Assembly (NCBI GenBank): GCA_003427395.1
Contig: BFEA01000243.1
Coordinates: 663,125 to 694,525 of the forward strand
Length of the DNA: 31,401 nt
Direction of reading: 5' to 3'
DNA from: Chara braunii
Lineage: Eukaryota; Streptophyta; Charophyceae; Charales; Characeae
The position numbers were made by a program, and so were the translations under genes. How positions within the stretch are numbered: position 1 is the stretch's first letter; each line of letters starts with the position of its first letter. Under the pieces are notes generated by a model. It saw only the letters and a program-made list of their open reading frames with translations. It did not search any database and was not told where the DNA came from. Below are positions 1 to 8,652 of this stretch, one piece after another.

Positions 1-299
1 CCCCTTGCAACTTGAAAGAGAAAAAGTCCATTTAAATCTGTTTGAGTACTTTCTTTATCGTTTCGGTAGTTTGTTATGCAGGCGTAACCCGCACCGTGGG
101 CGCTAAGCTAGTATATATTATGTATGTAATGTGACGTCATCCGTGTGGCATTGCAGGATTGGTAATGGAAGCCAAGAGTACTGGCCAATTTCATTATCTC
201 CCCCTGGAGGTCCCACGTGATTTTTCCAACAACTGCCTGGGATCCCTATATCTGGTTGGAGGCAACTTCACTTTGCAAAGACCTTGATTTCAAATTCAG

Positions 300-455
300 G
301 ATACTATTACATGTATGTCAATCCACCTATCAGAGGGCCACCACCAATCCCAAGTCCGGAGTACAATAAAGCCTACGAAGAGATCAAAGCCTTAGGATCG
401 AATCAAACTCAAAGGACACCAGAACAACAGGCTATCCTCAATTTCTTCATCCCCT
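300..455 (+). CDS. Probable internal exon of a vanadium-dependent haloperoxidase-like protein
   Basis: The open frame around this stretch reads a proline-rich segment, then SPEYNKAYEEIKALGS, then RTPEQQAILNFF. From family knowledge, this resembles the segment before the vanadate-binding region of the PAP2/vanadium haloperoxidase superfamily. There a 'P-x-L-x-S-x-x-Y-x-x-x-x-x-E-V-K-x-L-G' helix is followed by 'R-T-x-x-Q-T-x-I-A-x-F-W'. The exon limits are inferred from an acceptor-like ...tttcaaattcag ending at 299 and a strong donor GTGAGTAT at 456. The exon would be 156 nt and end one base into a codon. None of the catalytic Arg or His residues falls inside it, and I could not place the neighbouring exons with confidence; another acceptor-like gcattgcag lies at 146-154. 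It could instead be an exon fragment left in a pseudogene. Confidence 0.42.
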
Positions 456-588
456 GTGAGTATCTCCTCCGCTTGCCTTAAGTCATCCGGTTGTTGCGGT
501 TGTGAGTCTCCCCTTTCCCATGGACCTCTCTAGTCTACCTTGAGTGAGTATGTTGTCGCTTCCTCACAACAATAATGTCTTCCTTACT

Positions 589-598
589 GTTGTTGTTG

Positions 599-630
<32 letters not shown>

Positions 631-905
631 GGTCGAGGTGGTGATGGTGGTGGTGGTGGTGGTGGTGGTGTTAGTGTTAGTGTTGGTGTTGGTGTTGGTG
701 TCCTCCTCCCTTTTTCTTTTCTTCAAGTAGTGTTCTTGTCCACGCCATCATCATCGTTGTTGCTATTGTTGTTGCGGTTGTTGCTGCATGGATCTTCATC
801 TTCAGCAACATCATTATCATCCTCCTCCTCATCCTCATCCTTTACGTGCAGCATGCTTATCATGTAAACAGTCATCATCATTGTTGTTGATTGTTGCCAC
901 TGTTG
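589..905. repeat. Compound trinucleotide microsatellite cluster
   Basis: (TTG)n at 589-616 passes directly into (GGT)n at 616-670 with a short interruption, then into TTAGTG/TTGGTG hexamers up to about 701. From 743 to 905 come imperfect (CAT)n, (TTG)n and (CCT)n blocks. Open frames across it on both strands are homopolymeric (Gly, Val or Ser on plus; Thr or Asn on minus) and are simply the repeat read through. If the exon at 300-455 is real, the cluster lies in the following intron. Confidence 0.95.
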
Positions 906-949
906 TTGCCATATTCTTCACATCAATACCCTCCTCATAATTTCCCTAC

Positions 950-973
950 TGTTGTTGCTGCTGCTGCTGCTGT
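950..973. repeat. Short (GCT)n microsatellite
   Basis: Two GTT units run into six GCT units. It is perfect and short, and likely hypervariable. Confidence 0.9.
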
Positions 974-2378
974 TAATTTCATTTCACTGTTTTTTCACGT
1001 AATATTATGCGTTACACATTGCAAGTGATACCTTTTAGTATATTTAATAACAGTGGCAGATGTGTCAGGTTTCCTGTTTATTTTCTTTTTTTTTTTAATA
1101 AAGAAACTGCGGGGTCAGGGGCTGTCAATTTAGGTTGTAAGAGCATCCCAGGTGGTAGGCGCTGATTTGTGTTTTGCAGGTTCCAATCTTAGACTATTGG
1201 AGTGGGAAGCATCACCAGCTGGAAAACAGGTCCAATGTCCTTGTTGCACACTATAGGCAGCAAGCAAAATGAGTCTGGGTATTGATGCCACAAGCATTTA
1301 CCCTATATTGACCCCTAAGCCTTCATTTTTCATCCCAATGCATTCTTTCTACTTCCCGGACCCTCAATTTGACTAAGAGTCTTGAGAGCTTAAGTCACCA
1401 GTACCCCCAAAAGTTGCATCCGTAAAGGAGCCGCAACACGCTCAGACTGGAGTGCCCAAATTCATCCGAGTTGAAACGATTCTACTCTATTTTGGCCGAT
1501 ATATGGCCGTGCTACTGGTGGCTTAAGGCTTGCATCAGTAGTTACAGAGTACCTGTGTGTAGCTGCAATGGAGGTCCTTACTTGGCCCGCAATCAGGAAG
1601 GGAAGGATGGTGGGGCGAGAGATGGTTTGGTGTTCCCTGCGTGTGAGCGGGAGAGGCTCGGGCCGTGTCGGGATGGGAAGACGAGGAATAGAGAAGCCTT
1701 AGAGTTCCCTTGGGAGCCTTTCCCATTGCCGTTCTATAGTATGTCATGGTTTCCAGGTAATGTTATTGTGGTGGTCAAACTCATAGATTTTCTTGCGAGG
1801 TCAACCAGAATTAGCTGAAAGTTGTTAGTGACATTAGATCTCGAGATTTGGTCAGTTTTTATTGTTAGGTCCTTCTTTGATTGCTGCCACACATCCGGCT
1901 CTTGGTTTTTTTTTTCCTTTTTTTTTTTCTTCTTTTTTCTTTTTTGTAAGCCCAGGGTGTTGTAGAGGCCAAGGACCAGAGTCACCAGACCCGCGGTGAT
2001 TGCTGGCAGAGGCAACCAACGTGTCCAACAGTAGCTAGCTTTTTGGGATGGCAGTGCTTGTAATGAAATTTATGCTCTTTCCGCTCAAACAAGCATCTGG
2101 CCCTCCAGATGGTCAGACGTGCAGTCAAAACTTAAAAATGTGTATGTACATAGATTTTGTAAGAAAGGAGTCCAGTGAGCGGAAAATTCTGCGTGCTGGC
2201 CTAAGAACTTGGTTTCCCAAGGCAGGTGAATGCCTGTGAGGTATTCCCATGCCACATCCCCATCTCCAGATTTGAACTGGCATCAGGGGGAGTCTAGGAG
2301 GCAGTGCAAGGGTAGCCCTCTACTTTGGTGACGACTGGCCAGAATGGGCGCTTAGTGGGGACATAATCCCTCTGTTCC
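974..2378. other. Non-coding stretch with no recognisable gene
   Basis: Open frames here are short, overlap on both strands and match no family I know. The only distinctive feature is a polypyrimidine (T/C) run at about 1905-1947. A possible splice acceptor, gttttgcag, ends at 1179, but the sequence after it could not be matched to any protein. Confidence 0.6.
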
Positions 2379-2694
2379 TGTAGCGGACCTCTGGTTGGCC
2401 TGTGATACCAGCCCCATGGCCTGTTCTCACAGGCCTGTGTTCTATTCGGAGGCAGTCCAGTCCAGTCCAGGCCGGTACCTCTGTCGGTACCAGCCAGTTC
2501 AGTCCAGTCCCGTCAGTCCGCTGGGGTATACCCCAGCCATTGTCTATTTTCGAGATCATTCTACACTTGCACGATTTTGGAGTACGTGCGTTGGAGTCTT
2601 GCGTGGGAGCTGCGCTGTGCGTCTTGCTCCCCCCTTCTTCCTCCATCTCCATCTCTATCACTAGCGGAGCACCACACCTGGTTGGTCCGCTACA
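2379..2694 (+). mobile_element. Orphan LTR of a retrotransposon (316 bp)
   Basis: The left end is TGTAGCGGACC (2379-2389) and the right end GGTCCGCTACA (2684-2694). These are perfect 11-bp inverted repeats bounded by the canonical TG...CA of an LTR. One base later a primer binding site follows (2696-2707), which fixes this as the 5' LTR of a plus-strand element. The LTR carries a short CCAGT tandem (about 2455-2470) and a repeated GGTACC around 2473. The five bases on its two sides (gttcc and ttggt) do not match, as expected when the right neighbour is element interior rather than host DNA. No partner LTR or pol gene follows in this orientation, so the element is truncated. Confidence 0.85.
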
Positions 2695-2695
2695 T

Positions 2696-2707
2696 TGGTA
2701 TCGGAGC
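2696..2707 (+). other. Primer binding site for initiator-Met tRNA
   Basis: TGGTATCGGAGC differs by one base from TGGTATCAGAGC, the usual plant LTR-retrotransposon primer binding site that pairs with the 3' end of tRNA-iMet. It lies one base after the CA end of the LTR, the normal spacing. Confidence 0.82.
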
Positions 2708-3372
2708 GGGACCGTTCCCCGCTCCCACCCACCACCCCGTATAGCCGGGAATACAGATAGCACCCCGTACGGCTGGGAAAACAGCAAACCTGACAGCGGG
2801 TTTTTTCGCTGTTTTTCGGGTGATTTGCAGCGAAAATGAGGGGAAAAAGCAGCGCCTACAGGAGGTGACACGTGACGGAAAGAGCAGGCGCCACCACGAG
2901 CGTTCTCGCACCTTTTCCAGTTGGGCCACTTCGGGCGATCGGAAAGCCAACAAGTTGTCACGCAGGATTTTGAATGTTATTGCAATAAATAAATTAATTA
3001 AATAAAGCAAATCCCTTCCTGTTGTGTGCGTCCGGCTTCGAGCAAGACCCATCAATTGCGGTCTTCGCCGGTCCCCGGTCTTATGAATCTTTTATTTTGA
3101 TTCGGAACAACAAAGAATTATGCAAATAATAATCGTAAAATTATGGGGTGCTATGCATGCATCAATTATATCAATCTGATTTTGAGAACTGTGACAAAAC
3201 ATCCACGAAGGCAATCATCAAGCAAGAATGATGCAGAAAAATAAGACTGACTGACTCAAGCAGAGACAGAGGCAATTGAATGAGGGAAGAATGAGAACTC
3301 ATAATAATCTCAGAAAGTACATGTAAACGAGTATGGTCAGCACCTCTCAAGAGTCCTCACTCATCCCTCTGG
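2708..3372. other. Remnant leader of the orphan LTR element, then unassigned AT-rich DNA
   Basis: 2708 to about 3055 follows the primer binding site and probably is retrotransposon leader. The part near 2873-2915 resembles about 40 bases near 24520-24565. AATAAATAAATTAATTAAATAAA at 2984-3006 is AT-rich with polyadenylation-like words. From 3056 to 3372 I see no gene or clear repeat. Confidence 0.5.
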
Positions 3373-4101
3373 TCAGTCTCTCTCAATCTCTCTTTTCACT
3401 GATCTCCTCTGGTGCCGAGACTCACGCCCTCGTACAATCTGAGACTGAGGCTTCGTGACAAAAAGCCACATGTAGCCAGCAAGCTCTGAGCAAGACCACC
3501 CGAGACACATGACACGGTAATTAACCATAGAGCAAAATTCCTCCCACAATGTAGGCAGCCCATCCACTAAAAAGACCCCTCGTTTGAGGTAGGGATACTC
3601 GGTGGGCTCAGTCAATGCCTCAATGTCGATCACCGCCGGAGAGATGTACCTCTTTGTCAAACCGATCACATCCAGCCAACTCGTGCCATCAGTGAGAAGA
3701 GAAGGGACTGGAGGGCTAGGATAATCAGTGTAAAGCATCGGCCCAAAGCTGCGAATAAACGTAGTGCCCCTCTTATCGAGCTCCCTCTCTCTCTGCTCAA
3801 GATGTTCAGTGGCTGAGATCCAGAGTGGATCAAAAAGCTCATGAGTCTCCTTGCCCTTCTTTAGGTAGGGCCTCAGATCGTGGATGGTGCCATCAGCAAA
3901 ACTGGTCTGGACAACGAAGATCGACAGATCTCCCTGTCTGAAACCAATGGCACTAACATACTGATAATGAAATGCCTCTTTGCATGACATCTGATTGAGG
4001 TTGGCCAACACTGACTCGCTGACCGGAGTAGACTGAACTACGCTCATGAGTACTCTTGCCAACACAAGCTGATCCGACGATCCCGGAGAACACGTTACCA
4101 A
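3373..4101 (-). CDS. Unrecognised domain-A protein, full-length ORF (about 240 aa)
   Basis: The longest intact ORF in the left part of the window. It has no ATG at the 5' limit given (the codon there is TTG), so an internal Met is likelier. I do not recognise the protein. Its middle (about residues 34-160) aligns by eye with three ORFs at 20107-21595. They share a beta-rich start (FHYQYVSAIGF here, YEVVRYE there), a DLRPYLKK/DVRIYVPK motif, a Glu/Arg-rich helix (ERELDKRG here) and a Pro-Ser-Pro segment (YPSPPVPS here, FPTPPLPD there), then a Trp-containing helix. It lies just downstream, in transcription sense, of a domain-B ORF, the same order as in the large element at 13754-22951. It is probably part of a broken related element. 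The C-terminal 80 residues, ending in a basic RHQRRSVKREIERD tail, have no counterpart in the window. Confidence 0.6.
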   Translation of the reverse strand: MVTCSPGSSDQLVLARVLMSVVQSTPVSESVLANLNQMSCKEAFHYQYVSAIGFRQGDLSIFVVQTSFADGTIHDLRPYLKKGKETHELFDPLWISATEHLEQRERELDKRGTTFIRSFGPMLYTDYPSPPVPSLLTDGTSWLDVIGLTKRYISPAVIDIEALTEPTEYPYLKRGVFLVDGLPTLWEEFCSMVNYRVMCLGWSCSELAGYMWLFVTKPQSQIVRGRESRHQRRSVKREIERD

Positions 4102-4181
4102 ACCGATTACAGGAAACTAATTGCTGAAAACTGATTGCTAGAAACCAGTCACTAGTAATTGACTGTTGATGATTGATTGTT

Positions 4182-4223
4182 GATTGATGATTGCTGATTG
4201 ATGATTGCTGATTGATGATTGCT
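4182..4223. repeat. Perfect 14-bp tandem repeat, three units
   Basis: gattgatgattgct is repeated exactly three times, with degenerate copies leftwards to about 4125. It separates the domain-A ORF from the domain-B ORF. A different 14-bp repeat lies at 13571-13655. Confidence 0.9.
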
Positions 4224-4270
4224 GGCTGTCCGCGTAGGTGAGTTGTCCTTGTTCAGAGATAGAACGCTCA

Positions 4271-4522
4271 CTAGTGGTCTCTCACAATCCCCCTTGCTTT
4301 CTCAATGGTGCATACTGAAGTTATGGTAGCACATAACCTGCCGCTCTTATCATGCAGGTAGTATGTGTATTCGATTTTTGTATGATCACTCACGAGAGCC
4401 AGTGCGTGTTCCATCATCATAATAGTTTGTCGATTATACTCCTCAACTGCACTCTCCCTCCAGGTCTCTGCGGTGCTCTGATGCAGCGAGCAGGAGACTC
4501 TAACTATGTTGCTGCTCTCCAT
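4271..4522 (-). CDS. Unrecognised domain-B ORF, copy B2 (83 aa)
   Basis: Starts at ATG (4522). I do not recognise the protein, but it is clearly homologous to the end of the ORF at 5353-5760: both share SLHQ, W-[RE]-E-S-A, H-A-L-x-L, I-E-Y-T-x-Y and a final E-[KQ]-A-R. Predicted topology by inspection is strand (VRVSCSLH), long helix (TAETWRESAVEEYNRQ onward), strand (KIEYTYYLHD), turn and a final helix. The start of the same ORF recurs at 21670-21864 but is cut short there. B-type copies also lie directly upstream of gag at 19610-20104. No catalytic motif is visible. Confidence 0.55.
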   Translation of the reverse strand: MESSNIVRVSCSLHQSTAETWRESAVEEYNRQTIMMMEHALALVSDHTKIEYTYYLHDKSGRLCATITSVCTIEKARGIVRDH

Positions 4523-4980
4523 ATCCTCACTGGTCTCTCGCTACATCAGTTCACCCAACTTGTGACGGGTGACTCTTGGATAATCCGGGTACGAAAAGGT
4601 TATTGAGTAGATTGCTGTTTAGAACAGTTGTTTCAGATTGCTGTTTCTTGTCGTTGTTCCTGGTTGCTGTTCTCCGGTTGTTGTTTGTCTGCAGTTTGGT
4701 TTCCAGTTTGACTACTGTTTTTTGGGATGGCTACCATGAAGTGTTGTTCTCAGGCTACAGTTTTCAGACTGCTGTCCTCCGAGCTAACTGTCCTGTTGAT
4801 TAAACTTGAGTTAAATAGCGGTTGAATCACTAATAAATGCTATCTTGATTGACTGTTTCGCTGATTAAATGCCAACTGAGTTATGACTGATAGGTAATAA
4901 AGTAGTCATTGAGCGATAACAGGGCAATAACTTAATGATGTTAGAACACTGCTTCCGGACTCCGATTACTACCCAAAGTG
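4523..4980. other. Non-coding spacer between B-domain ORFs
   Basis: Rich in short TTG/CTG/TTC words (for example ttgctgttctccggttgttgtttgtc) that look like worn-out tandem repeats. No credible ORF on either strand. Conserved in copy 2. Confidence 0.6.
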
Positions 4981-5140
4981 TTGTTTTGAGTTCCGAGTAT
5001 CGCCAAAAATGCTCTGTTTCAAGTACCAAATACTGTCGAGGATGCTCTGTTCAAATCCTGAACACTGCCAAAGAATGCTAAGTTCAAATTCTGAATACTG
5101 CCGAGAATACTCAGTTCAAATTTTGAATACTATCTGACTG
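4981..5140. repeat. Degenerate 31-33 bp minisatellite, five units
   Basis: Units start at 4981, 5012, 5045, 5078 and 5110 and follow a CTCWGTTCAAATYCTGAA / ACTGCCRAGAATG pattern. Worn units may continue to about 5300. The equivalent array in copy 2 is at 22322-22481. Confidence 0.85.
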
Positions 5141-5398
5141 CTCTGGATACTGTTGATTGGGTTGACTGTTGCTTGTGCTGCCACTCAAATTGACCGCTTT
5201 ACTGATTAAATACAAATTAAGAAACGGCTGGATTGTTGTCGTGTGCTGCTCTAGATACTGCCCAAAGCACCGTTGAGAATAATATTCGGGGTGTTGTTCT
5301 GAATGTTGGGCGCTGCTCAGGATATCGGTCTGAATATTTTTCTTTTTATTGCTCACCCCCTTTTCCTTGCTTGCTCGACTGTTTCTAACCAAGAGCAC
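5111..5398 (-). CDS. Low-complexity Gln/Ser-rich ORF, doubtful
   Basis: Ninety-five codons rich in Gln, Ser, His and Asn, largely produced by reading through the minisatellite. A very similar ORF persists in copy 2 (22452-22697, 81 codons), which could mean selection or just recent duplication. It overlaps the end of the B1 ORF by 46 bases in another frame, so it could be a frameshifted continuation of that protein. No domain recognised. Confidence 0.25.
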   Translation of the reverse strand: MLLVRNSRASKEKGVSNKKKNIQTDILSSAQHSEQHPEYYSQRCFGQYLEQHTTTIQPFLNLYLISKAVNLSGSTSNSQPNQQYPEQSDSIQNLN

Positions 5399-5760
5399 GT
5401 ACCGTGTGGCTTCCCATCAGATTCACAGAAATAGATGGTGTACTCAATGATGCTTTGTCCTCTCTCTAAGTCCAACGCATGTTTTCTTATCATCTCAACT
5501 TGGGATTGTCTGACTCTAATCGCACTCTCTTCCCATCCTTCTGTTCTGTCTTGATGTAACGAATACGTAACTCCCACTGTATGACCTTCAACCTTTCTGC
5601 CAGACTCCATTGCATTAGTCCTCTGATACAAGGAAGAGGGGCTCACTCTCGTCTTGTCAAACAGTTGGTGGTTAGCAAAATGTTCTCTGCGATTAGATCG
5701 CTTGACGTATACAGCCGAGAGCAGTGACCGACAGTCGGTCCGGTCCTCATGGCATTTCAA
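5353..5760 (-). CDS. Unrecognised domain-B ORF, copy B1 (135 aa)
   Basis: Starts at ATG (5760). Residues 1-50 are basic and unassigned. From residue 51 a second Met begins a B domain (SLHQDRTEGWEESA, later HALDLERGQSIIEYTIYF) that aligns with B2 at 4271-4522 along its whole length. It begins about 100 bases after a polypurine-tract-like AAAGGGGAG plus TGTCA boundary (5861/5860), so it may lie inside an LTR. In copy 2 the N-terminal half of the ORF is removed by the 247-bp deletion and the rest is disrupted. Function unknown; a protein fold with strand-helix-strand-helix order is my guess from the pattern only. Confidence 0.55.
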   Translation of the reverse strand: MKCHEDRTDCRSLLSAVYVKRSNRREHFANHQLFDKTRVSPSSLYQRTNAMESGRKVEGHTVGVTYSLHQDRTEGWEESAIRVRQSQVEMIRKHALDLERGQSIIEYTIYFCESDGKPHGTCSWLETVEQARKRG

Positions 5761-5860
5761 CTCATAATACCGTTCAGGAGTTCTCAGTAACCTGATTTGT
5801 CTGACCCTCTTTTCCAGCCCGACCAGACGGATCGTAACCGATCACGAGGGAACGATGACA

Positions 5861-5869
5861 CTCCCCTTT
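5861..5869 (-). other. Polypurine-tract-like sequence followed by an LTR-type start
   Basis: On the minus strand the sequence reads ACAAAGGGGAG then TGTCATCG, the usual form of a Ty3 polypurine tract followed by the TG start of a 3' LTR. The same word is preserved at 22952-22960. The LTR would run leftwards from 5860. Its far end is not identifiable in copy 1. Confidence 0.5.
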
Positions 5870-8652
5870 GTCTACACAGTCTGCAACAGTAAGGCACGGT
5901 CACGGAGTTTGATCCGTTCTCCTGATCTGTTATGTTGGTATCTACGCCGATCTGGCGGGGTCAATTTTGGGTTACCCCAATTTTGGCTTGAATGACCTGG
6001 CCTGTCAAGTCCAAATAACGTCTGAGTTCACTCTAATTTGGCTCGCCATAGGCCAGGCCGAATTTACATGATCAAATTCGTGAAAATTGAGCCTTGATCT
6101 GCAGGACCTAGTTTGCCAAGCTAAGTTTGCAGGAATCAGTCCACCAATCCCTTAATAAAACACCAAGTACGGGTCCACACGGTTAGTAGCTCCGTAACAC
6201 TGGCGCTAAGTACTACTCACTCCGAACTGAATATCCCTGAAGACAACCCTATAATTACGTCAACCGAGTAGCTCCGATCTTGTGACTCAAGACTCAAGCT
6301 ACCTGGCGGTTTCAGTCAAAGCCATCTAGCGCTATAAGTGAACCCATGCCCGGTCCCCTGGTTATGTATTATAAATCGGACGGGGCGAATATGCCAAGAG
6401 AAGGGACCTACTAGTTCATCGTTTTTAGGCAAACTCGCGAAAGAGGAGCAATTCTTCTCGGCCCTTTTCTTTGCGGCAATCTCCCTCCCCCTTGTTTAGT
6501 TACGGTAGACTAAAACGGTAGGGCAACTAGTCAATCGCCATCAAGTAAAAGCTTGGCGAGGATATATGTGATCTTTCTCAGCACCGACTTTCTTCTTTTC
6601 ATTTACTCAGAGAAGATTAATATCATAGAAAACATTATCAGAGAATTTTTCTCACATTTCCACTGGCAACATAAGACCATTCAGCGAGCTCGGAAATGAA
6701 ACTGTATTATTCGATCAAGAATCCTGCCTGTAGTCATCAAGTTCGCGAGCTCATCCAATCGAACATTCCCCCCACATGCGCACGCAGATATTCGCAGATT
6801 TATGCGAACACACACTTAGTTTATCTAAGGACATAGACGAACCCATACCAATGTTAGCGATCATTCAATTAAGTGAGCACTTACAAGCCTACGCCCTGCG
6901 CTCCCCCACGCCCATGCGGCCACGCTGTGCAATCTCACAGTGTATTCACACTGTCCAACCGAACGGCGTGGTCACATGGTGCAGTCACACAGTGCACTCT
7001 CACAAATATTGTTGCACGATGCAGTAATGCAATGTGGTGTCTTGGTGTAATCACATGACATGATCAACACCGTGCAGTCTCACACGGATGAAGAAAAGTA
7101 CAAAAAAAAAGAAAATAATGAAAGGAAGAGTCTGAACCCTGATTGTATTCTCAACCTTCATCCTTGCAAGGCTTACACTACGAATACAAAGACTGCGAGT
7201 GTTCAAATATACCGCCCGGCACAAGGAAAGAAAGAAGAAAGAACACTCAATGGACATGCGCCAACACCAAGATTATCCAGTCACTTCATCCTCACCAATT
7301 CCCTTATTTTGTGGTCTATATATCGTATTCCTTCCGCGGCTTGCGTTTTTCAGATCGTCATTATGAGACAGGAGTTTTCCCCAGTCCACTTGCTCATGCA
7401 ATCTCCCGCTGGCCTATCCTTCGTCTAGTTGTAGGACGATCGGTTAATAATGATCGATCATCCCAAATCAATTAAAACAGGTGAGAGAAGAGGAACCGGT
7501 GATAAGAGAACATAAGAAATTATCTTGCAACGTCGCCCGCCTTTTCTGAGGGTTTGGTTAGGACTCTCATGAGGAAGAGTGTCAATGGCCTTGATAGCAG
7601 TATTTGTCGTAGGTCGGAAGTCACTCGGGGTTGCAAGACAGGTAATCACTAGTGCAGGCACACCAGCCAATAAGTGAGAAACACTTTCAAGGGAATAAGA
7701 CTCTCACAGCGGCTAGTCTCTGACCGAACTGTTCACTCATACTTTGACCACTAGTGATGACGCCAACAAAAACCGCCCAAGCCGAACTCTCAACTCCGTC
7801 CACGCTTCCTCTTACTCTTTCGTCTCATCTGCCAACCACCAGCAGAAGCATGTCAAAGCACCTTCCGGCTGAGAGCAAGCAGTCAGGGGTCCACTTGACG
7901 GGGTTCATGAAAAACTAGCAGCGTCCCTCACACTAAAAGGAACTTATTCATACCTGCTTCTTTTGCATGCTTGCAACGTAGCTGCTCGGCGAGCGAGCCA
8001 AAAGCGCTTTAGTACCGATTACTCAGAAGAGGCGTTCGAGATAAAACAGAGACTCGTCACTTCTAGCGAATACCCAAGGTATCTCGGGGGCTCATCGTGG
8101 CTTATCAGTCTCGAAGTACTCCGAGTGAGCGTGAAGACAAACAGTTGACTAGCATGTCACGGAGGTTTGTCGCGGCTTATTGGTCACAAGGCACTCTGAG
8201 CACGCGCAGAGACAAAAGTTGAAGTCAAGGCAGACGTCGTACACACCGCCAGTTACAATCACCTCTCTGGCTCGTCGCATACGCTGCAGTTCCGCTGACA
8301 TTACCATCTCAGCACGCACGCTCAGTTCCCGCCTCTACCTCTTCCATTGACCCTCCTTTTCTGTTAACTGACTTATCACGCGTTAACCTTCTGCTTCATG
8401 CCTAGCAGCTTCCAACTCAGAACGACCCTCGCTAGCAGGGTCTCTCAAGAGAAAACGATGCCCCGCACGATAACTGGGCGAGTTCCAATGGGGCGACGAC
8501 GCATGACGTCAACAACATGCTCTCAGGCACGTGCGTTCCTCCCTGCGTCTCACCTGCACACGTTGACCACTCTCTCTCTCTCTCCGCGTAAACCGCGCCT
8601 TCACTCCTCCGTCCTCACCACCTTGTCATGTGTGTCGTGCTTCTCTCTTGCC
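5870..8652. other. Unassigned DNA, mostly unique to copy 1
   Basis: About 6080-9473 is missing from copy 2. I found no convincing gene between 5870 and 8652. Visible items are a GTATTATAAAT word (about 6367) and TCTATATATCG (about 7315), which could be TATA boxes on the plus strand. There is also a hairpin ACAGTGT-attc-ACACTGT (6937-6954) set among several GTGCA(G)TCTCACA words (6920-7080). Confidence 0.5.
8099..8222. repeat. Two-unit degenerate tandem repeat, period about 75 bp
   Basis: GGCTTATCAGTC...AGACAAACAGTTGA (8099-8148) and GGCTTATTGGTC...AGACAAAAGTTGA (8174-8222) match at about 70-75% by eye. The similarity also includes bases to the left of each unit. Confidence 0.65.

Noticed and set aside
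535-867. ORFs on both strands with long Gly/Val/Ser or Thr/Asn runs
   Set aside because: They are translations of the (GTT)n/(GGT)n/(CAT)n microsatellites, open in several frames, with no non-repetitive domain.
2320-3055. Overlapping ORFs of 120-213 codons on both strands
   Set aside because: They run across the LTR ends and primer binding site, so they are shadows over a non-coding LTR and leader.
4471-4490. Primer-binding-site-like CTGCATCAGAGC on the minus strand (also at about 21813-21832)
   Set aside because: It is the codons for LHQSTAE inside the conserved domain-B frame and has no LTR end beside it.
4981-5140. Possible CRISPR-like array
   Set aside because: Units of 31-33 bp are contiguous and degenerate with no spacers, so this is a minisatellite in a eukaryotic context.
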